DNA from: Caenispirillum salinarum_A
Lineage (GTDB): Bacteria; Pseudomonadota; Alphaproteobacteria; Rhodospirillales; Rhodospirillaceae
Direction of reading: 5' to 3'
DNA: 64,000 bases
Assembly (NCBI RefSeq): GCF_044803115.1
Contig: NZ_CP085224.1
Coordinates: 3,658,001-3,722,000, forward strand
A program made the position numbers and the translations under genes. This document shows, piece by piece, positions 53,163 to 62,046 of the stretch; the first letter of the stretch is position 1; the number at the start of each line of letters is the position of its first letter. Below the pieces are notes generated by a model that worked only from the letters and a program-made list of their open reading frames with translations, did no database searches and was not told the DNA's origin.

Positions 53163-54941
53163 CTATCCGCCGCTCGTCCGTTCTGGTGCCATATTAGGAC
53201 GCACCGGCCCGGCACCGGCCTGGAACCTTCGCCGTCCCGAGAGTGCGAAACCGGCCATCGTGAGTGCGGCACTGATCGCGAGCGCCATTCCCAGAAGCTC
53301 GGCCGGCGTCATGCGGCGCTCGATCCGCACCGCGAATGGTCCGGGCGGAACGCAGACCTGCATGCGCCCGTCGGGCCCGGGCCCGAATCGCGTTGCGCCC
53401 CCGCGGGCCGCGCCGCCCAGCCCCCAGACGGGATAGTACAAGTGGTCCAGAAGGAAGCACGTCGGCTGCCCGACCGTTCCCGTTGCCGTGATCCGGTCCG
53501 GTCCGATCGCGACCCGGACGGGGCCTGCGGGTTCACCCTCGGCCTGCCGGCTTCGGACGGCGTCCAGCGACTTCGGGCTCAGCAGGGCGGGGTCCGCCCA
53601 GGCGGGCCGATACTCGCGCATGTCCTGTCGCAGGTCGATCAGGTCCGAGATCGGAAAGGCATCCGCCCCCTGGCGCCATACCGATACGTACAGCCATGCC
53701 GTCCGCTCGACCGCCGGAAGCGCCGTTGCGCCAGCAGCGGCAATCACCGTCACGAGCCCCGCCGAGACCACACCCTTCGGCCGCTCCGCCACCACATCGA
53801 CAAGCAGCCCGGCCAGCACCGCCGTGGCCAGGGTCAGGCCGACCACGACGCGCCACGGGAACTGGATCATCTGAAGCGGCTCGATCGTCGCCCATAGCGG
53901 CGCGCTGGCTTCAGTCATGAGAAAGAGGCTGGCAAGCGCCGTGGCGGACCCGAGCACCAAAAGCTGCCGCGCCCCATCCGCCATGGCCCGCAGACGCCAG
54001 AGGGACACCGCAATGCCGGCCACGATCACCACGAGCGAAGGAATCACGGCCCAAGCCGTGACCTCCCGTGCCGTCCGGTGCGGACCGGTGAAAACGAAAT
54101 TTCTGCGGTAGTCGAAGACCTCCTGGTCGACCAGGGCATCGACCGATACCCATGCGGCCTGGGTCAGGACCGTGGCAAGGTAGGGAGCTGCCAGCGCCAG
54201 CGCCAGGACAGCGGCCAGCACCAGGCGCGCCAGAACTCCCGCCCGGCGCCCCTTCGGACGCATGAGCACCAATGCCAGCGCCGCCGCACCGGTTACGGCG
54301 GCGGCGATCGCGGCGCTCGGCAAATGCGTCGTCACAAGAACGGCGGCGACGACCACCAGCATCAGCACCGCATGGCGCCGGCCGTCGAGCACGCCCAGCA
54401 CCGCTGCCGCCAGCCACGGCAACGTCATGATGGCGGCGTGCTCCGCAAAGCCGAAACGTTGGAAGAGGTCGAACGCGAAGGCAAAGGGATGGAGGACAAG
54501 CACAAGCCCCGCAATCAGCGCCGCCACAGCCCCCACCCGCCGACGCATCAGCACCACCATGCCAAGGAATCCGGCCAGGCTGAACAAGGTGGCCGCCACG
54601 GCCAGGCCATGAAGCGGCGCCCGGTGCAGGCCGACGGCCTCTAGCGCGGTGCCGGTGGCAGCCGCCACGCTGACCGGCACGAAGCCGTAGAAATAGAGGG
54701 CCGGGCTGCCCAGCCCGGCATTGCCGTTCACCAGCCACCGCGGGTACGGGTCGCCCAGCGCCAACTGCTCCTTGAGCGAAAGGTACCAGATGCTGTGCGG
54801 CACCCTGTCCCAGCCGGGCACGGCACCGGCCAACCAGAGCGGCCATGTCACGGCCAAGAGAATCACGACACCGGCAACGCAGCCCAACACCAGTACCCGC
54901 GCCTGGGTCGCAGCCGGTCTGCTGCTGCCATGCACCGTCAT
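53163..54941 (-). CDS. Polytopic membrane protein (6-pyruvoyl-tetrahydropterin-synthase-related membrane family)
   Basis: 592 aa with about 11 helices and a C-terminal soluble segment ending in a last helix. Near the N-terminus, PHSIWYLSLKEQLALGDPYPRWLVNGNAGLGSP resembles the start of the family PTPS_related and of YfhO-like GT-C proteins (a large periplasmic loop with Asp/Arg). No pterin chemistry is implied. It is first of a three-gene leftward unit. The start at 54941 removes an unlikely Arg-rich leader. Confidence 0.65.
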   Translation of the reverse strand: MTVHGSSRPAATQARVLVLGCVAGVVILLAVTWPLWLAGAVPGWDRVPHSIWYLSLKEQLALGDPYPRWLVNGNAGLGSPALYFYGFVPVSVAAATGTALEAVGLHRAPLHGLAVAATLFSLAGFLGMVVLMRRRVGAVAALIAGLVLVLHPFAFAFDLFQRFGFAEHAAIMTLPWLAAAVLGVLDGRRHAVLMLVVVAAVLVTTHLPSAAIAAAVTGAAALALVLMRPKGRRAGVLARLVLAAVLALALAAPYLATVLTQAAWVSVDALVDQEVFDYRRNFVFTGPHRTAREVTAWAVIPSLVVIVAGIAVSLWRLRAMADGARQLLVLGSATALASLFLMTEASAPLWATIEPLQMIQFPWRVVVGLTLATAVLAGLLVDVVAERPKGVVSAGLVTVIAAAGATALPAVERTAWLYVSVWRQGADAFPISDLIDLRQDMREYRPAWADPALLSPKSLDAVRSRQAEGEPAGPVRVAIGPDRITATGTVGQPTCFLLDHLYYPVWGLGGAARGGATRFGPGPDGRMQVCVPPGPFAVRIERRMTPAELLGMALAISAALTMAGFALSGRRRFQAGAGPVRPNMAPERTSGG

Positions 54942-55189
54942 TTCCCGCCTCCGGCATCTCACGCTGCGTCGGGAAACAATGCACCGGCGGCCGGGCCGCT
55001 GTCGCGGCGTCTTGGGCCGTAATCAGAACGACGTGCAGGCCGCCCGCGCGGGGCTACCGCGCTCCGCGGCGAGGGCCATTCTTTCGGCGTCACCCGATGG
55101 ATCGCCCATACCGCGCATGAACCCGCGACTCACGCCGCAGCCATGGCTACCGTTCCATGCGGACCGTCCGTCTGCCGGAGGATGTCGCC

Positions 55190-56290
55190 ATGCCCTTCAC
55201 CGCCGCCCACTCGACCCCGCTCAAGCCGCGCGGTGGAAGTCCCGTGCCGTGGGCGTCAAGCGGCGAGACGGCCGCCCCGGCTCCGCAGACGGTCGACCTG
55301 TCCATCATCGCGCCCATGTACAACGAGGAAGAGGTGCTGGACATCTTCTTCCGCGAAATCATGCCCGTGCTCGACGGCCTGGGACTGACGTGGGAAATCG
55401 TCTGCGTCAACGACGGCAGCCGCGACCGCACGCTGCAACTGCTGCTGGAACGGGCAGAGCGGGACCCGCGGCTCGTGGTGGTCGACCTGTCGCGCAACTT
55501 CGGCAAGGAAGCGGCGCTGACGGCCGGGCTGGAATACTGCTCGGGCGCCGCGGTCATTCCCATCGACTGCGACCTGCAGGACCCGCCCCAGGTCATCGTC
55601 CAGATGGTCGAAAAATGGCGCGAGGGCTATGATGTCGTCTACGGCGCGCGCGCCAACCGCGACAGCGACAACTGGCTGAAACGCACAACGGCGCTGGCCT
55701 TCTACCGCATGTTCAACCGCATCACCGACGTGCCGATCCCGGTGAACACCGGCGACTTCCGCCTCATGGACCGGGCGGTGGTCGAGGCCGTGCGCCGCCT
55801 GCCCGAGCGCAGCCGGTTTATGAAGGGAGTCTTCGCCTGGGTGGGCTTCCGATCGGCCGCCGTGGTCTACACCCGCGCCCCACGCGCCGCCGGCAACACG
55901 AAGTGGCGGTACTGGAAGCTGTGGAACTTCGCCCTGGACGGCATCACCAGCTTCACCACCCTGCCGCTCCGCGTGTGGAGCTACATCGGCGCGGTGGTCG
56001 CGGTTCTCGCCTTTGTCTACGCGCTGTTCACCATCGCCAAGACGCTCATCCTGGGCGTCGACGTGCCCGGCTACGCCTCGCTGCTGACGGTCATGCTGTT
56101 CCTGGGCGGCCTGCAACTGCTGTCGCTTGGGGTGCTTGGCGATTACCTGGGCCGCACCTTCCAGGAGGTCAAGCAGCGCCCGATCTATCTGGTCCGTAGC
56201 GTCCGGCGCGGGTCCGGCGGCTCCGTCGAGGCCCCGGCGGCGCCCGAACGCCTGCGGACAGCCCCCGCCGCCGAGCGCGCCGCCCAATGA
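55190..56290 (+). CDS. GtrB-like family 2 glycosyltransferase with C-terminal membrane helices
   Basis: 366 aa. GT-A domain: LSIIAPMYNEEEVLDIFF, CVNDGSRDRTLQLL, VDLSRNFGKEAALTAGLEY and the DxD-type IPIDCDLQDPP are those of polyprenyl-phosphate sugar transferases (DPM1/GtrB type). Two C-terminal helices (SYIGAVVAVLAFVYALFT, LLTVMLFLGGLQLLSLGVLG) and YLGRTFQEVKQRPIYLV are typical of GtrB. GGAGG precedes ATG 55190. It overlaps the gtrA-like gene (ATGA). It makes a polyprenyl-phosphate sugar donor; the sugar is unknown. Confidence 0.88.
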   Translation: MPFTAAHSTPLKPRGGSPVPWASSGETAAPAPQTVDLSIIAPMYNEEEVLDIFFREIMPVLDGLGLTWEIVCVNDGSRDRTLQLLLERAERDPRLVVVDLSRNFGKEAALTAGLEYCSGAAVIPIDCDLQDPPQVIVQMVEKWREGYDVVYGARANRDSDNWLKRTTALAFYRMFNRITDVPIPVNTGDFRLMDRAVVEAVRRLPERSRFMKGVFAWVGFRSAAVVYTRAPRAAGNTKWRYWKLWNFALDGITSFTTLPLRVWSYIGAVVAVLAFVYALFTIAKTLILGVDVPGYASLLTVMLFLGGLQLLSLGVLGDYLGRTFQEVKQRPIYLVRSVRRGSGGSVEAPAAPERLRTAPAAERAAQ

Positions 56291-56745
56291 CGAACGGCGA
56301 TCCGACGACGACGACAGCCGCGCGCGTCCTGCGCCGAACGCCGCTGGCGCGGCTGGCCGGACTGCCGGTGATGGAAATAGCACGCTTCGGCGTCGTCGGC
56401 CTGGCCGCGACGGCGGTGCACTACCTGACGGCCCTGGCCGCCCTGTCGGTCGCCCCGCCGCTGCACGCCAACGTGATCGGTTTCCTCACCGCCGTCGCCG
56501 TCTCCTGGATCGGCCACAGCCGGTGGACCTTCCGGGCCGCCGCCGCCGACGGCACCGGAGCGGGCTCGGCCGCGCGCCTGCCCAGGTTCGTCGCCACGGT
56601 GGTCGGCGGCTTCTCCATGAGCCAGGGCACGCTGTGGCTGGTGGAGCGCTTCGACGCCCTGCCCGACGCACTGGCGCTGATGGTGGCGGTGGGCGTGGTG
56701 CCGCCCACCACTTATCTGCTCAACAAGTTCTGGGTGTTCCGCTGA
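56287..56745 (+). CDS. GtrA-family membrane protein
   Basis: 152 aa, four helices. EIARFGVVGLAATAVHYLTALA and FLTAVAVSWIGHSRWTFR are the core of the GtrA family, with PTTYLLNKFWVFR at the end, all diagnostic. These proteins are thought to flip polyprenyl-phosphate sugars made by GtrB to the periplasm. Coupled by ATGA to the glycosyltransferase gene. A third, GtrC-like, transferase may be one of the divergent membrane proteins. Confidence 0.9.
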   Translation: MTNGDPTTTTAARVLRRTPLARLAGLPVMEIARFGVVGLAATAVHYLTALAALSVAPPLHANVIGFLTAVAVSWIGHSRWTFRAAAADGTGAGSAARLPRFVATVVGGFSMSQGTLWLVERFDALPDALALMVAVGVVPPTTYLLNKFWVFR

Positions 56746-56753
56746 CGGACGGC

Positions 56754-57239
56754 TCAGGCCGCCGCCCCGCAGCACTTCTTGAACTTCTTGCCCGATCCGC
56801 AGGAACAGGGGTCGTTGCGGCCGACCTTCTGCACCTTGCGCGGCGGCGGACCCATCTTGCCGTCCACGTAGTACCAGGTGTCCCCGTCCTTGGCGAAGAC
56901 GCTGGTTTCGTGGTGGACCTGCGGCTTGCCCTGGAAGGAGAAGTGCGCCACGAACTCCACCACGCCCTTGTCATCGGACGGGCCGCCACCCTCGGTGGAG
57001 CGGATTTCCAGGCCCTGCCAGTCGCTTTCGCGCGACCACTCGGCCACCGCCTCGCGCTCGAAATCGTCCCGCGTGTCAGGGCGCAGGGTTTCTTCCAGAT
57101 AATCAACATCGCCCTTCGTGAAGGCGGTATAGCGCGAGCGCATGAGCGCTTCCGCCGTCTCCGCCTTGGCCTCGCGGGCAAGGAGAGGACCGCAGCAGGC
57201 GTCGTAATCGCGGCCGGAGCCGCAGGGGCAGGCAGTCAT
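56754..57239 (-). CDS. YchJ-like protein with two SEC-C zinc motifs
   Basis: 161 aa. Zinc-binding SEC-C motifs at both ends: CPCGSGRDYDACCG at residues 4-17 and CSCGSGKKFKKCCG near the C-terminus. Between them is an NTF2-like domain with EALMRSRYTAFTKGDVDYL and WYYVDGKM. Matches the UPF0225/YchJ family, function unknown. I chose ATG 57239, directly before the first Cys motif. Converges on the gtrA-like gene. Confidence 0.9.
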   Translation of the reverse strand: MTACPCGSGRDYDACCGPLLAREAKAETAEALMRSRYTAFTKGDVDYLEETLRPDTRDDFEREAVAEWSRESDWQGLEIRSTEGGGPSDDKGVVEFVAHFSFQGKPQVHHETSVFAKDGDTWYYVDGKMGPPPRKVQKVGRNDPCSCGSGKKFKKCCGAAA

Positions 57240-57270
57240 GGAAGCAAACCTCTTGCCGGACAAAAAGAAG

Positions 57271-57300
57271 TCGGCCCCCTGATACCCTACAGGGGGCCGA
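57271..57300 (-). terminator. Rho-independent terminator for the ATP-grasp/hydrolase operon
   Basis: An 11-base perfect stem TCGGCCCCCTG/CAGGGGGCCGA with 8-base loop is followed on the minus strand by CTTCTTTTTG. It lies 111 bases after the hydrolase stop codon and just before the YchJ-like gene start, so it separates the two. Confidence 0.88.
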
Positions 57301-57410
57301 TGCGCAAAGGCTCTGTCACGCCGGTGGCATGGGCGCCAACGATTGAAATCGTTGTCGCTGGACTCCGGCCTTGCCGGTCGACAATGTAAAATTTCTTGTG
57401 TCGCCCGGAA

Positions 57411-59447
57411 TCACACCAGCTGACGACGGATGGTCTCGTTCCAGCTGTGGCAGAACACGCGCGTCTCCCCCTCGTAGGCGTCCAGGTCGGCGCGGATGTA
57501 GAAGTTTTCCGCATCGCAGGTCAGGACCGTGCGGGTGATCGTCTCGATCTCCCAGTCGCCCTGGCGGAAACCGCGCCTCCACAGGGTCTCGCCGCGCAAG
57601 GAGTCGTACTCGTTGTTGTAGCTGGAATACCATTCGCGGGTGTCCGACCAGACCTCCAGCCCCTCTGAGTCGATGCGGAAGCGGCCGTCGTCCTTGACCA
57701 CCTCCAGCGTGGAGACATCGGTGGCCAGGTCGCGGATGACGCGCCAGGTGCTCTCGCCGACGTCCAGCGTGGTGGTCTCCATCGGCGGCGCGTGCTCCAC
57801 CGGGCCGAAGCGGATCTGCTCGTCCTTTTCCGGCTGCGGCGTGCGGATGGGCAGGGTCAGGTGCGAGCCCTTCATGTAGACGCGCAGCGCCACCTGTTCG
57901 GGCGGCGCCCAGGCCAGCGGCCAATAGCTGGTGGACAGCGACAGGCGCAGGCGGTGGCCCTTGGGAATCGTCGCCCCGCAGTCGTTGAGCTTGAGGAACA
58001 CGCGGTACTTCTCGCCGGGCTCCAGCGCCGTCGGGTGCTCGTGTGTCTCGCGGTGGGTCAGGTTGAGGACGCCCCAGGTCACGCGCGTCGCCTCGTTGGT
58101 GGGGCGCACGTCCGACAGGCGGGCCGCCACCATGGCCACCGGCGCGCTGGAGGTCAGCTCCAGTTCCAGCCAGGGCGCGCCCAGCAGCATCAGGTCCTCT
58201 TCCAGCGGCTGGGTGGTGAAGGTCAGCGCGCCGCCGTCCTCTTCCCGCTGGTCGTGGGCAAGGTCCGGCCCGGCGGCGTAGGAACACCACTTGCCGGCAT
58301 AGAGCCCCACCGACAGGGGCGATTGCAGGGTGCGGACGTCGTCGGGCGCCACTTCGCCCTCGGAGCCCGCGTCCAGCAGACGGTCGGGCGCCATCGGCAG
58401 GCGCCGACGCTCGATGTTGTCGGACGGCCAGCACGGCTCGCCGACCCAGCGGCCGGGACGGATCTCATAGCGTGTCGTGGGCGGGGCGCTGTCCTGGATC
58501 CAGGCGCGCAGCATGGGCTCGTCCATGATGCCCGTCTCGCGCCCCTTCAGGCAGTGGTCCCACCAGCGGATGCACTCCTGCAGGAAGCCCACCGGCGGAC
58601 CGGGCTCGCCATTGTGGGGATACTTGTGGCTCCACGGCCCGACGATGCCCTGCTTGGGACCCTGAAGGTGCTGGAGCAGGCGGAAGACGGCGTTGGTGTA
58701 GCCGTCGGCCCAGCCCGAGACGGCCATGACCGGCGTGGTGACCAGCCTCCAGTCCTCGTTGATGGAGCCGTGCTTCCAGAAGTCGTTGCGGTGCTGGTGC
58801 TCCAGCCACTTGGCGAGCCACAGGCCGCTGCCCTTCAGGCGCTCCATCCACATCTCGCGCCACTTGTCGCCCACGGTGTTGGGATTGGGCGGCAGGCTGT
58901 TGTAGGCGAACATGGTCGACGCCCACGACAGGTTGTCGCCCAGAAGGCAGCCGCCCATGTAGTGGACGTCGTCGGTGTAGCGGTCGTCGGTGGAGCACAC
59001 CGACACCACGGCCTTCAGCGGCTTCGGGCGGCGGGCCGCAATCTGCAGGCCGTTGAAGCCGCCCCAGCTGATGCCGATCATGCCGACGTTGCCGTCGCAC
59101 CACGGCTGCTCGGCCAGCCACTCGATGATTTCGCAGCCGTCCTGAAGCTCGCTTTCCAGGTACTCGTCTTCCAGCACGCCTTCGCTGTCGCCCGAGCCCC
59201 GGATGTCCACCCGCACCGCGGCATAGCCGTGGCCGGCAAAGTACGGGTGGTTGATGGCGTCGCGGGTCGCCGTGAAATCGTGCTTGCGGTAGGGGATGTA
59301 CTCCAGGATGGCGGGCACCGGCGCGCCATCGCTGTCCTTGGGCCGCCAGATGCGCGCCGACAGGTTGATGCCGTCGCGCATGGGTATCAGCACATGGTCG
59401 TCGCACCGCACCTCGTGCGGCATCTCGTGCATTTCCTTGACCGTCAT
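57411..59447 (-). CDS. CocE/NonD-family serine hydrolase (X-Pro dipeptidyl-peptidase S15 type)
   Basis: 678 aa, full length for the family. The alpha/beta-hydrolase core has RVDIRGSGDSEGVLEDEY, nucleophile elbow GMIGISWGGFNGLQIAA, catalytic Asp near VSGWADGYTNAV and His in IVGPWSHKYPHNG. The C-terminal jelly-roll domain starts around DRLLDAGSEGEV. No signal peptide, so cytoplasmic. GGGGGTAAG lies before the ATG at 59447. It starts 31 bases after the ATP-grasp gene and shares its transcript. Substrates in the family range from Xaa-Pro peptides to esters; here an amide made by the partner ligase is a reasonable guess. Confidence 0.85.
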   Translation of the reverse strand: MTVKEMHEMPHEVRCDDHVLIPMRDGINLSARIWRPKDSDGAPVPAILEYIPYRKHDFTATRDAINHPYFAGHGYAAVRVDIRGSGDSEGVLEDEYLESELQDGCEIIEWLAEQPWCDGNVGMIGISWGGFNGLQIAARRPKPLKAVVSVCSTDDRYTDDVHYMGGCLLGDNLSWASTMFAYNSLPPNPNTVGDKWREMWMERLKGSGLWLAKWLEHQHRNDFWKHGSINEDWRLVTTPVMAVSGWADGYTNAVFRLLQHLQGPKQGIVGPWSHKYPHNGEPGPPVGFLQECIRWWDHCLKGRETGIMDEPMLRAWIQDSAPPTTRYEIRPGRWVGEPCWPSDNIERRRLPMAPDRLLDAGSEGEVAPDDVRTLQSPLSVGLYAGKWCSYAAGPDLAHDQREEDGGALTFTTQPLEEDLMLLGAPWLELELTSSAPVAMVAARLSDVRPTNEATRVTWGVLNLTHRETHEHPTALEPGEKYRVFLKLNDCGATIPKGHRLRLSLSTSYWPLAWAPPEQVALRVYMKGSHLTLPIRTPQPEKDEQIRFGPVEHAPPMETTTLDVGESTWRVIRDLATDVSTLEVVKDDGRFRIDSEGLEVWSDTREWYSSYNNEYDSLRGETLWRRGFRQGDWEIETITRTVLTCDAENFYIRADLDAYEGETRVFCHSWNETIRRQLV

Positions 59448-59478
59448 CTTACCCCCTACTGCGTCTCGATCTTCGGTA

Positions 59479-60780
59479 TCACGCGCCCTCCTCGTCAACG
59501 GGCGTCAGTTTCAGCGGCAGCTTTTCGCGCAGGCGTTCGTACTTGGCTTCCACGTCGTCGAAGTCGCTGCCGCCAAGGAACACAACGCCTACCTCGTAGG
59601 AATAGCTGTCCTGGTCGATCAATTCGTCCAGGCGCTGGCCGTCCTCGACCTCCATGCGGACGTAGCAGTCGAACTCCCGCTGCAGGGCGTTTATCTCGTC
59701 GACCGTCGGCGCGTGCGTCACCTCGGCGTTCTCGTAGACACGCATCATGTACTTGGCGGCCACCGGGAAGCGGCCCTCCCGGTAGGGCATTTTCGGGTGG
59801 CGGCCCGTGGACAGCATCACCGCCACCTGCTGATGGCTGGCGCCGTCGACCATGGCGAACAGCGGGCAGTGGGACTTGGACATGCGGCTGTTGATCTCCA
59901 GCACCCACAGCTTGTCCTTTTCCTCGTCCCAGAAGAATTCGATGTTGAACGGCGTATTGTCGAGGCCCGCAACCTCTGCCCACTTCTTCGCCGCCTCGAT
60001 CATGCGGTCCTGGATGCCCTGCGGCAGTTCCGACGGATAGCGATAGGCGCGGAAGCTGACGCCGTTGGGCTCGTTGATGCTGTCGATGACGCCGTACACC
60101 TCGGCCTCGCCGTCGTTGACGAAGCATTCCAGCGTCGCCTGGCGACCGCTGATCACATCCTCCGCCACGCAGTGCCGCCCGTCGATCCTGCGGATGTCCT
60201 CGGGCAGGTCGGCACGTTCCAGGAAGTAGTTGAAGGGTTCCGCGAAGTGGTGGATGTTCTCGCGGATCTGCTCGATGGCCTCCTTCCATTCCTCCTCGTT
60301 ATGGATCATGAAGCCCAGGAAGCTGGAATGCGCCTTCACGGGCTTGAGGAAGAACGGTGGCGTTACTTTCAGGTCGCGCCAATCCTGCACCTCGTCCGGG
60401 TTGACCACGTCGAACTCGGGCGTGCACTCGGGCAGGTGCTCCTTCTGGATCAGGCGGCTCCAGGCCTTGTGCTCGCAGCGCAGCACGCTTTCCAGTGACG
60501 GACCGGGCAGGTCGCGCTCGCCGCGCAGCAGCGGCAGCATGCTGGTCGACGGGAAGTCCCACCACGAGATGATGCCGTGCACCGGCTCCTCGAAGCTGTC
60601 CAGATCGGCGCGCGCCTTGGACAGCAGGTCCGGCACGTCGTAGGTCTCGGCGAACGCGACCTCGGCCGGGTCCAGCAGCGGATGAAAATGGTAGTCCGCG
60701 GAATTGCGGATGGTCTCACACATGCGCTCGTTGAACGGGTCGAGGCCCAGCACGAAGATGTTGGTCTTGTCGGTCGTCAT
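59479..60780 (-). CDS. ATP-grasp family ligase (substrate unknown)
   Basis: 433 aa. The N-terminal Rossmann-like part (NIFVLGLDPFNERMCETI) leads to an ATP-grasp domain: FFLKPVKAHSSFLGFMI (ATP-binding Lys), ATLECFVNDGEAEVYGVIDS and the metal-binding NIEFFWDEEKDKLWVLEINSR (Glu, Asn). Enzymes of this group join a carboxylate to an amine. A C-terminal 130-residue extension is rich in acidic residues. First gene of an operon with the CocE-like hydrolase. Upstream, 60781-60965 contains a CGTTC/GAACG inverted repeat but no clear promoter. Not recognised as a biotin, carbamoyl or D-Ala ligase. Confidence 0.8.
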   Translation of the reverse strand: MTTDKTNIFVLGLDPFNERMCETIRNSADYHFHPLLDPAEVAFAETYDVPDLLSKARADLDSFEEPVHGIISWWDFPSTSMLPLLRGERDLPGPSLESVLRCEHKAWSRLIQKEHLPECTPEFDVVNPDEVQDWRDLKVTPPFFLKPVKAHSSFLGFMIHNEEEWKEAIEQIRENIHHFAEPFNYFLERADLPEDIRRIDGRHCVAEDVISGRQATLECFVNDGEAEVYGVIDSINEPNGVSFRAYRYPSELPQGIQDRMIEAAKKWAEVAGLDNTPFNIEFFWDEEKDKLWVLEINSRMSKSHCPLFAMVDGASHQQVAVMLSTGRHPKMPYREGRFPVAAKYMMRVYENAEVTHAPTVDEINALQREFDCYVRMEVEDGQRLDELIDQDSYSYEVGVVFLGGSDFDDVEAKYERLREKLPLKLTPVDEEGA

Positions 60781-60965
60781 GGCCGTCCTCTCACTAAGGC
60801 GTTTGCCTATGGAACGGCTGTGCTGGAACGACGTTCGAAATCAGAACGATTCTTGAAAGGTCATGCAATAAAGCCGCAGCGCTATGCTCAGGAAAGACCT
60901 TCCGGGCGCCATGCCAATCATTCGGTACAATTGCCCGACATTACGGCCATATTGGCAGCAGAGGC

Positions 60966-61976
60966 TTACACCATTGCCTCGGCCAGCCGCGCCAGCCCGG
61001 CATCGTCCGCCGGCAGGCCCAGCCGCAGCCAACGGGGTGCATAGGCGAAGGGCCGCGCCAGGATGCCAGCCCGCGCCAGCCGCTCGAACCGGGCCGCGGC
61101 GTCGGACGTCTCGATCAGGCGGAAGAGGTCGGTGCCGCCCGCAATCGTCAGCCCGGCCGCGGCGAGAACGCCGTCAAGCGCCCGGCGGCGCTCCGCCAGC
61201 CACGCCCGCGTCGCGTCTTGCCATGCCGGGTCGCCCAGCGCCGCCGCGCCCACCGCCAGCGCCGGACCGGCCACCGCCCAGGGCCCCAGATTGGCGGCCA
61301 GGGCTGCGGCGACGTCCTCGGCGGTCACCGCGAACCCCAGCCGCAGCCCCGCCAGCCCATAGAACTTGCCCGGCGACCGCAGGATGACCAGCCCCGGCCC
61401 ACCGGCCCGGCCGCACAGCGAGACCTCGGGCGCCACGTCGGCAAAAGCCTCGTCCACCACCAGCCAGCCGCCGCGCCGTGCCTGACCCTCCGCCAGGGCC
61501 AGCAGGGCATCGGAATCATGGCGGCGTCCGTCGGGATTGTTGGGGTTGACCACCACCACGACGTCCGGCGCGCCGGCATCGTCCGGCGCCGGCGGATCGG
61601 AAAGGTCCTCGACCGCGTGCCCGGCCCGCGCCCAGGCGGTGGCGTGCTCGCCGTAGGTGGGACCCACGATGCCCACGCGCCCGCGCGGACGCAACAGCGG
61701 CAGCCACTGTATCAGCGCCTGCGTCCCCGGCGCGGGCACCACCGCCGCGTCCTTCGCCACGCCATAGGCCGCCCGCGCCGCCTCCACCAGCGCCGCGTCC
61801 TCGGCCGCCTCGGGCAGGCGCGTCCAGGCGTCGGCGGGAATGGGCGGCACCGGATAGGGCCGCGGGTTGATGCCCGTCGACAGGTCCAGCCACTCGGCAC
61901 GGGGCCGCCCGGTCGCGGCGACGGCGGCCGACAGGTTGCCGCCATGGTGGCGGAAGACGGAAAAGGGATCGCTCAT
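60966..61976 (-). CDS. Threonine-phosphate decarboxylase-like PLP enzyme (CobC/CobD)
   Basis: 336 aa, fold-type I aminotransferase related to histidinol-phosphate aminotransferase. It begins with HHGGNLSAAVAATGRP and WLDLSTGINPRPYPVP, the signature N-terminus of CobC/CobD. The PLP lysine lies in ILRSPGKFYGLAGLRLGF. VVVVNPNNPDGRRHD binds cofactor. The product, (R)-1-amino-2-propanol phosphate, is used in cobalamin nucleotide-loop assembly. No other cobalamin gene is in the window on this side. ATG at 61976. Confidence 0.88.
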   Translation of the reverse strand: MSDPFSVFRHHGGNLSAAVAATGRPRAEWLDLSTGINPRPYPVPPIPADAWTRLPEAAEDAALVEAARAAYGVAKDAAVVPAPGTQALIQWLPLLRPRGRVGIVGPTYGEHATAWARAGHAVEDLSDPPAPDDAGAPDVVVVVNPNNPDGRRHDSDALLALAEGQARRGGWLVVDEAFADVAPEVSLCGRAGGPGLVILRSPGKFYGLAGLRLGFAVTAEDVAAALAANLGPWAVAGPALAVGAAALGDPAWQDATRAWLAERRRALDGVLAAAGLTIAGGTDLFRLIETSDAAARFERLARAGILARPFAYAPRWLRLGLPADDAGLARLAEAMV

Positions 61977-62046
61977 GCCGTCTTGATAGCAGATTTGCCG
62001 CCGCCGTCCATGCCGTCCGCACCCTCCGCGCCCGTGGTCGAAGCGC

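Noticed and set aside
60815..60860. GAAC/GTTC repeats upstream of the ATP-grasp gene as an SOS box
   Set aside because: The alphaproteobacterial box is a direct GTTC-N7-GTTC; here the half-sites are inverted (GTTC-N7-GAAC) and the genes have no repair role.
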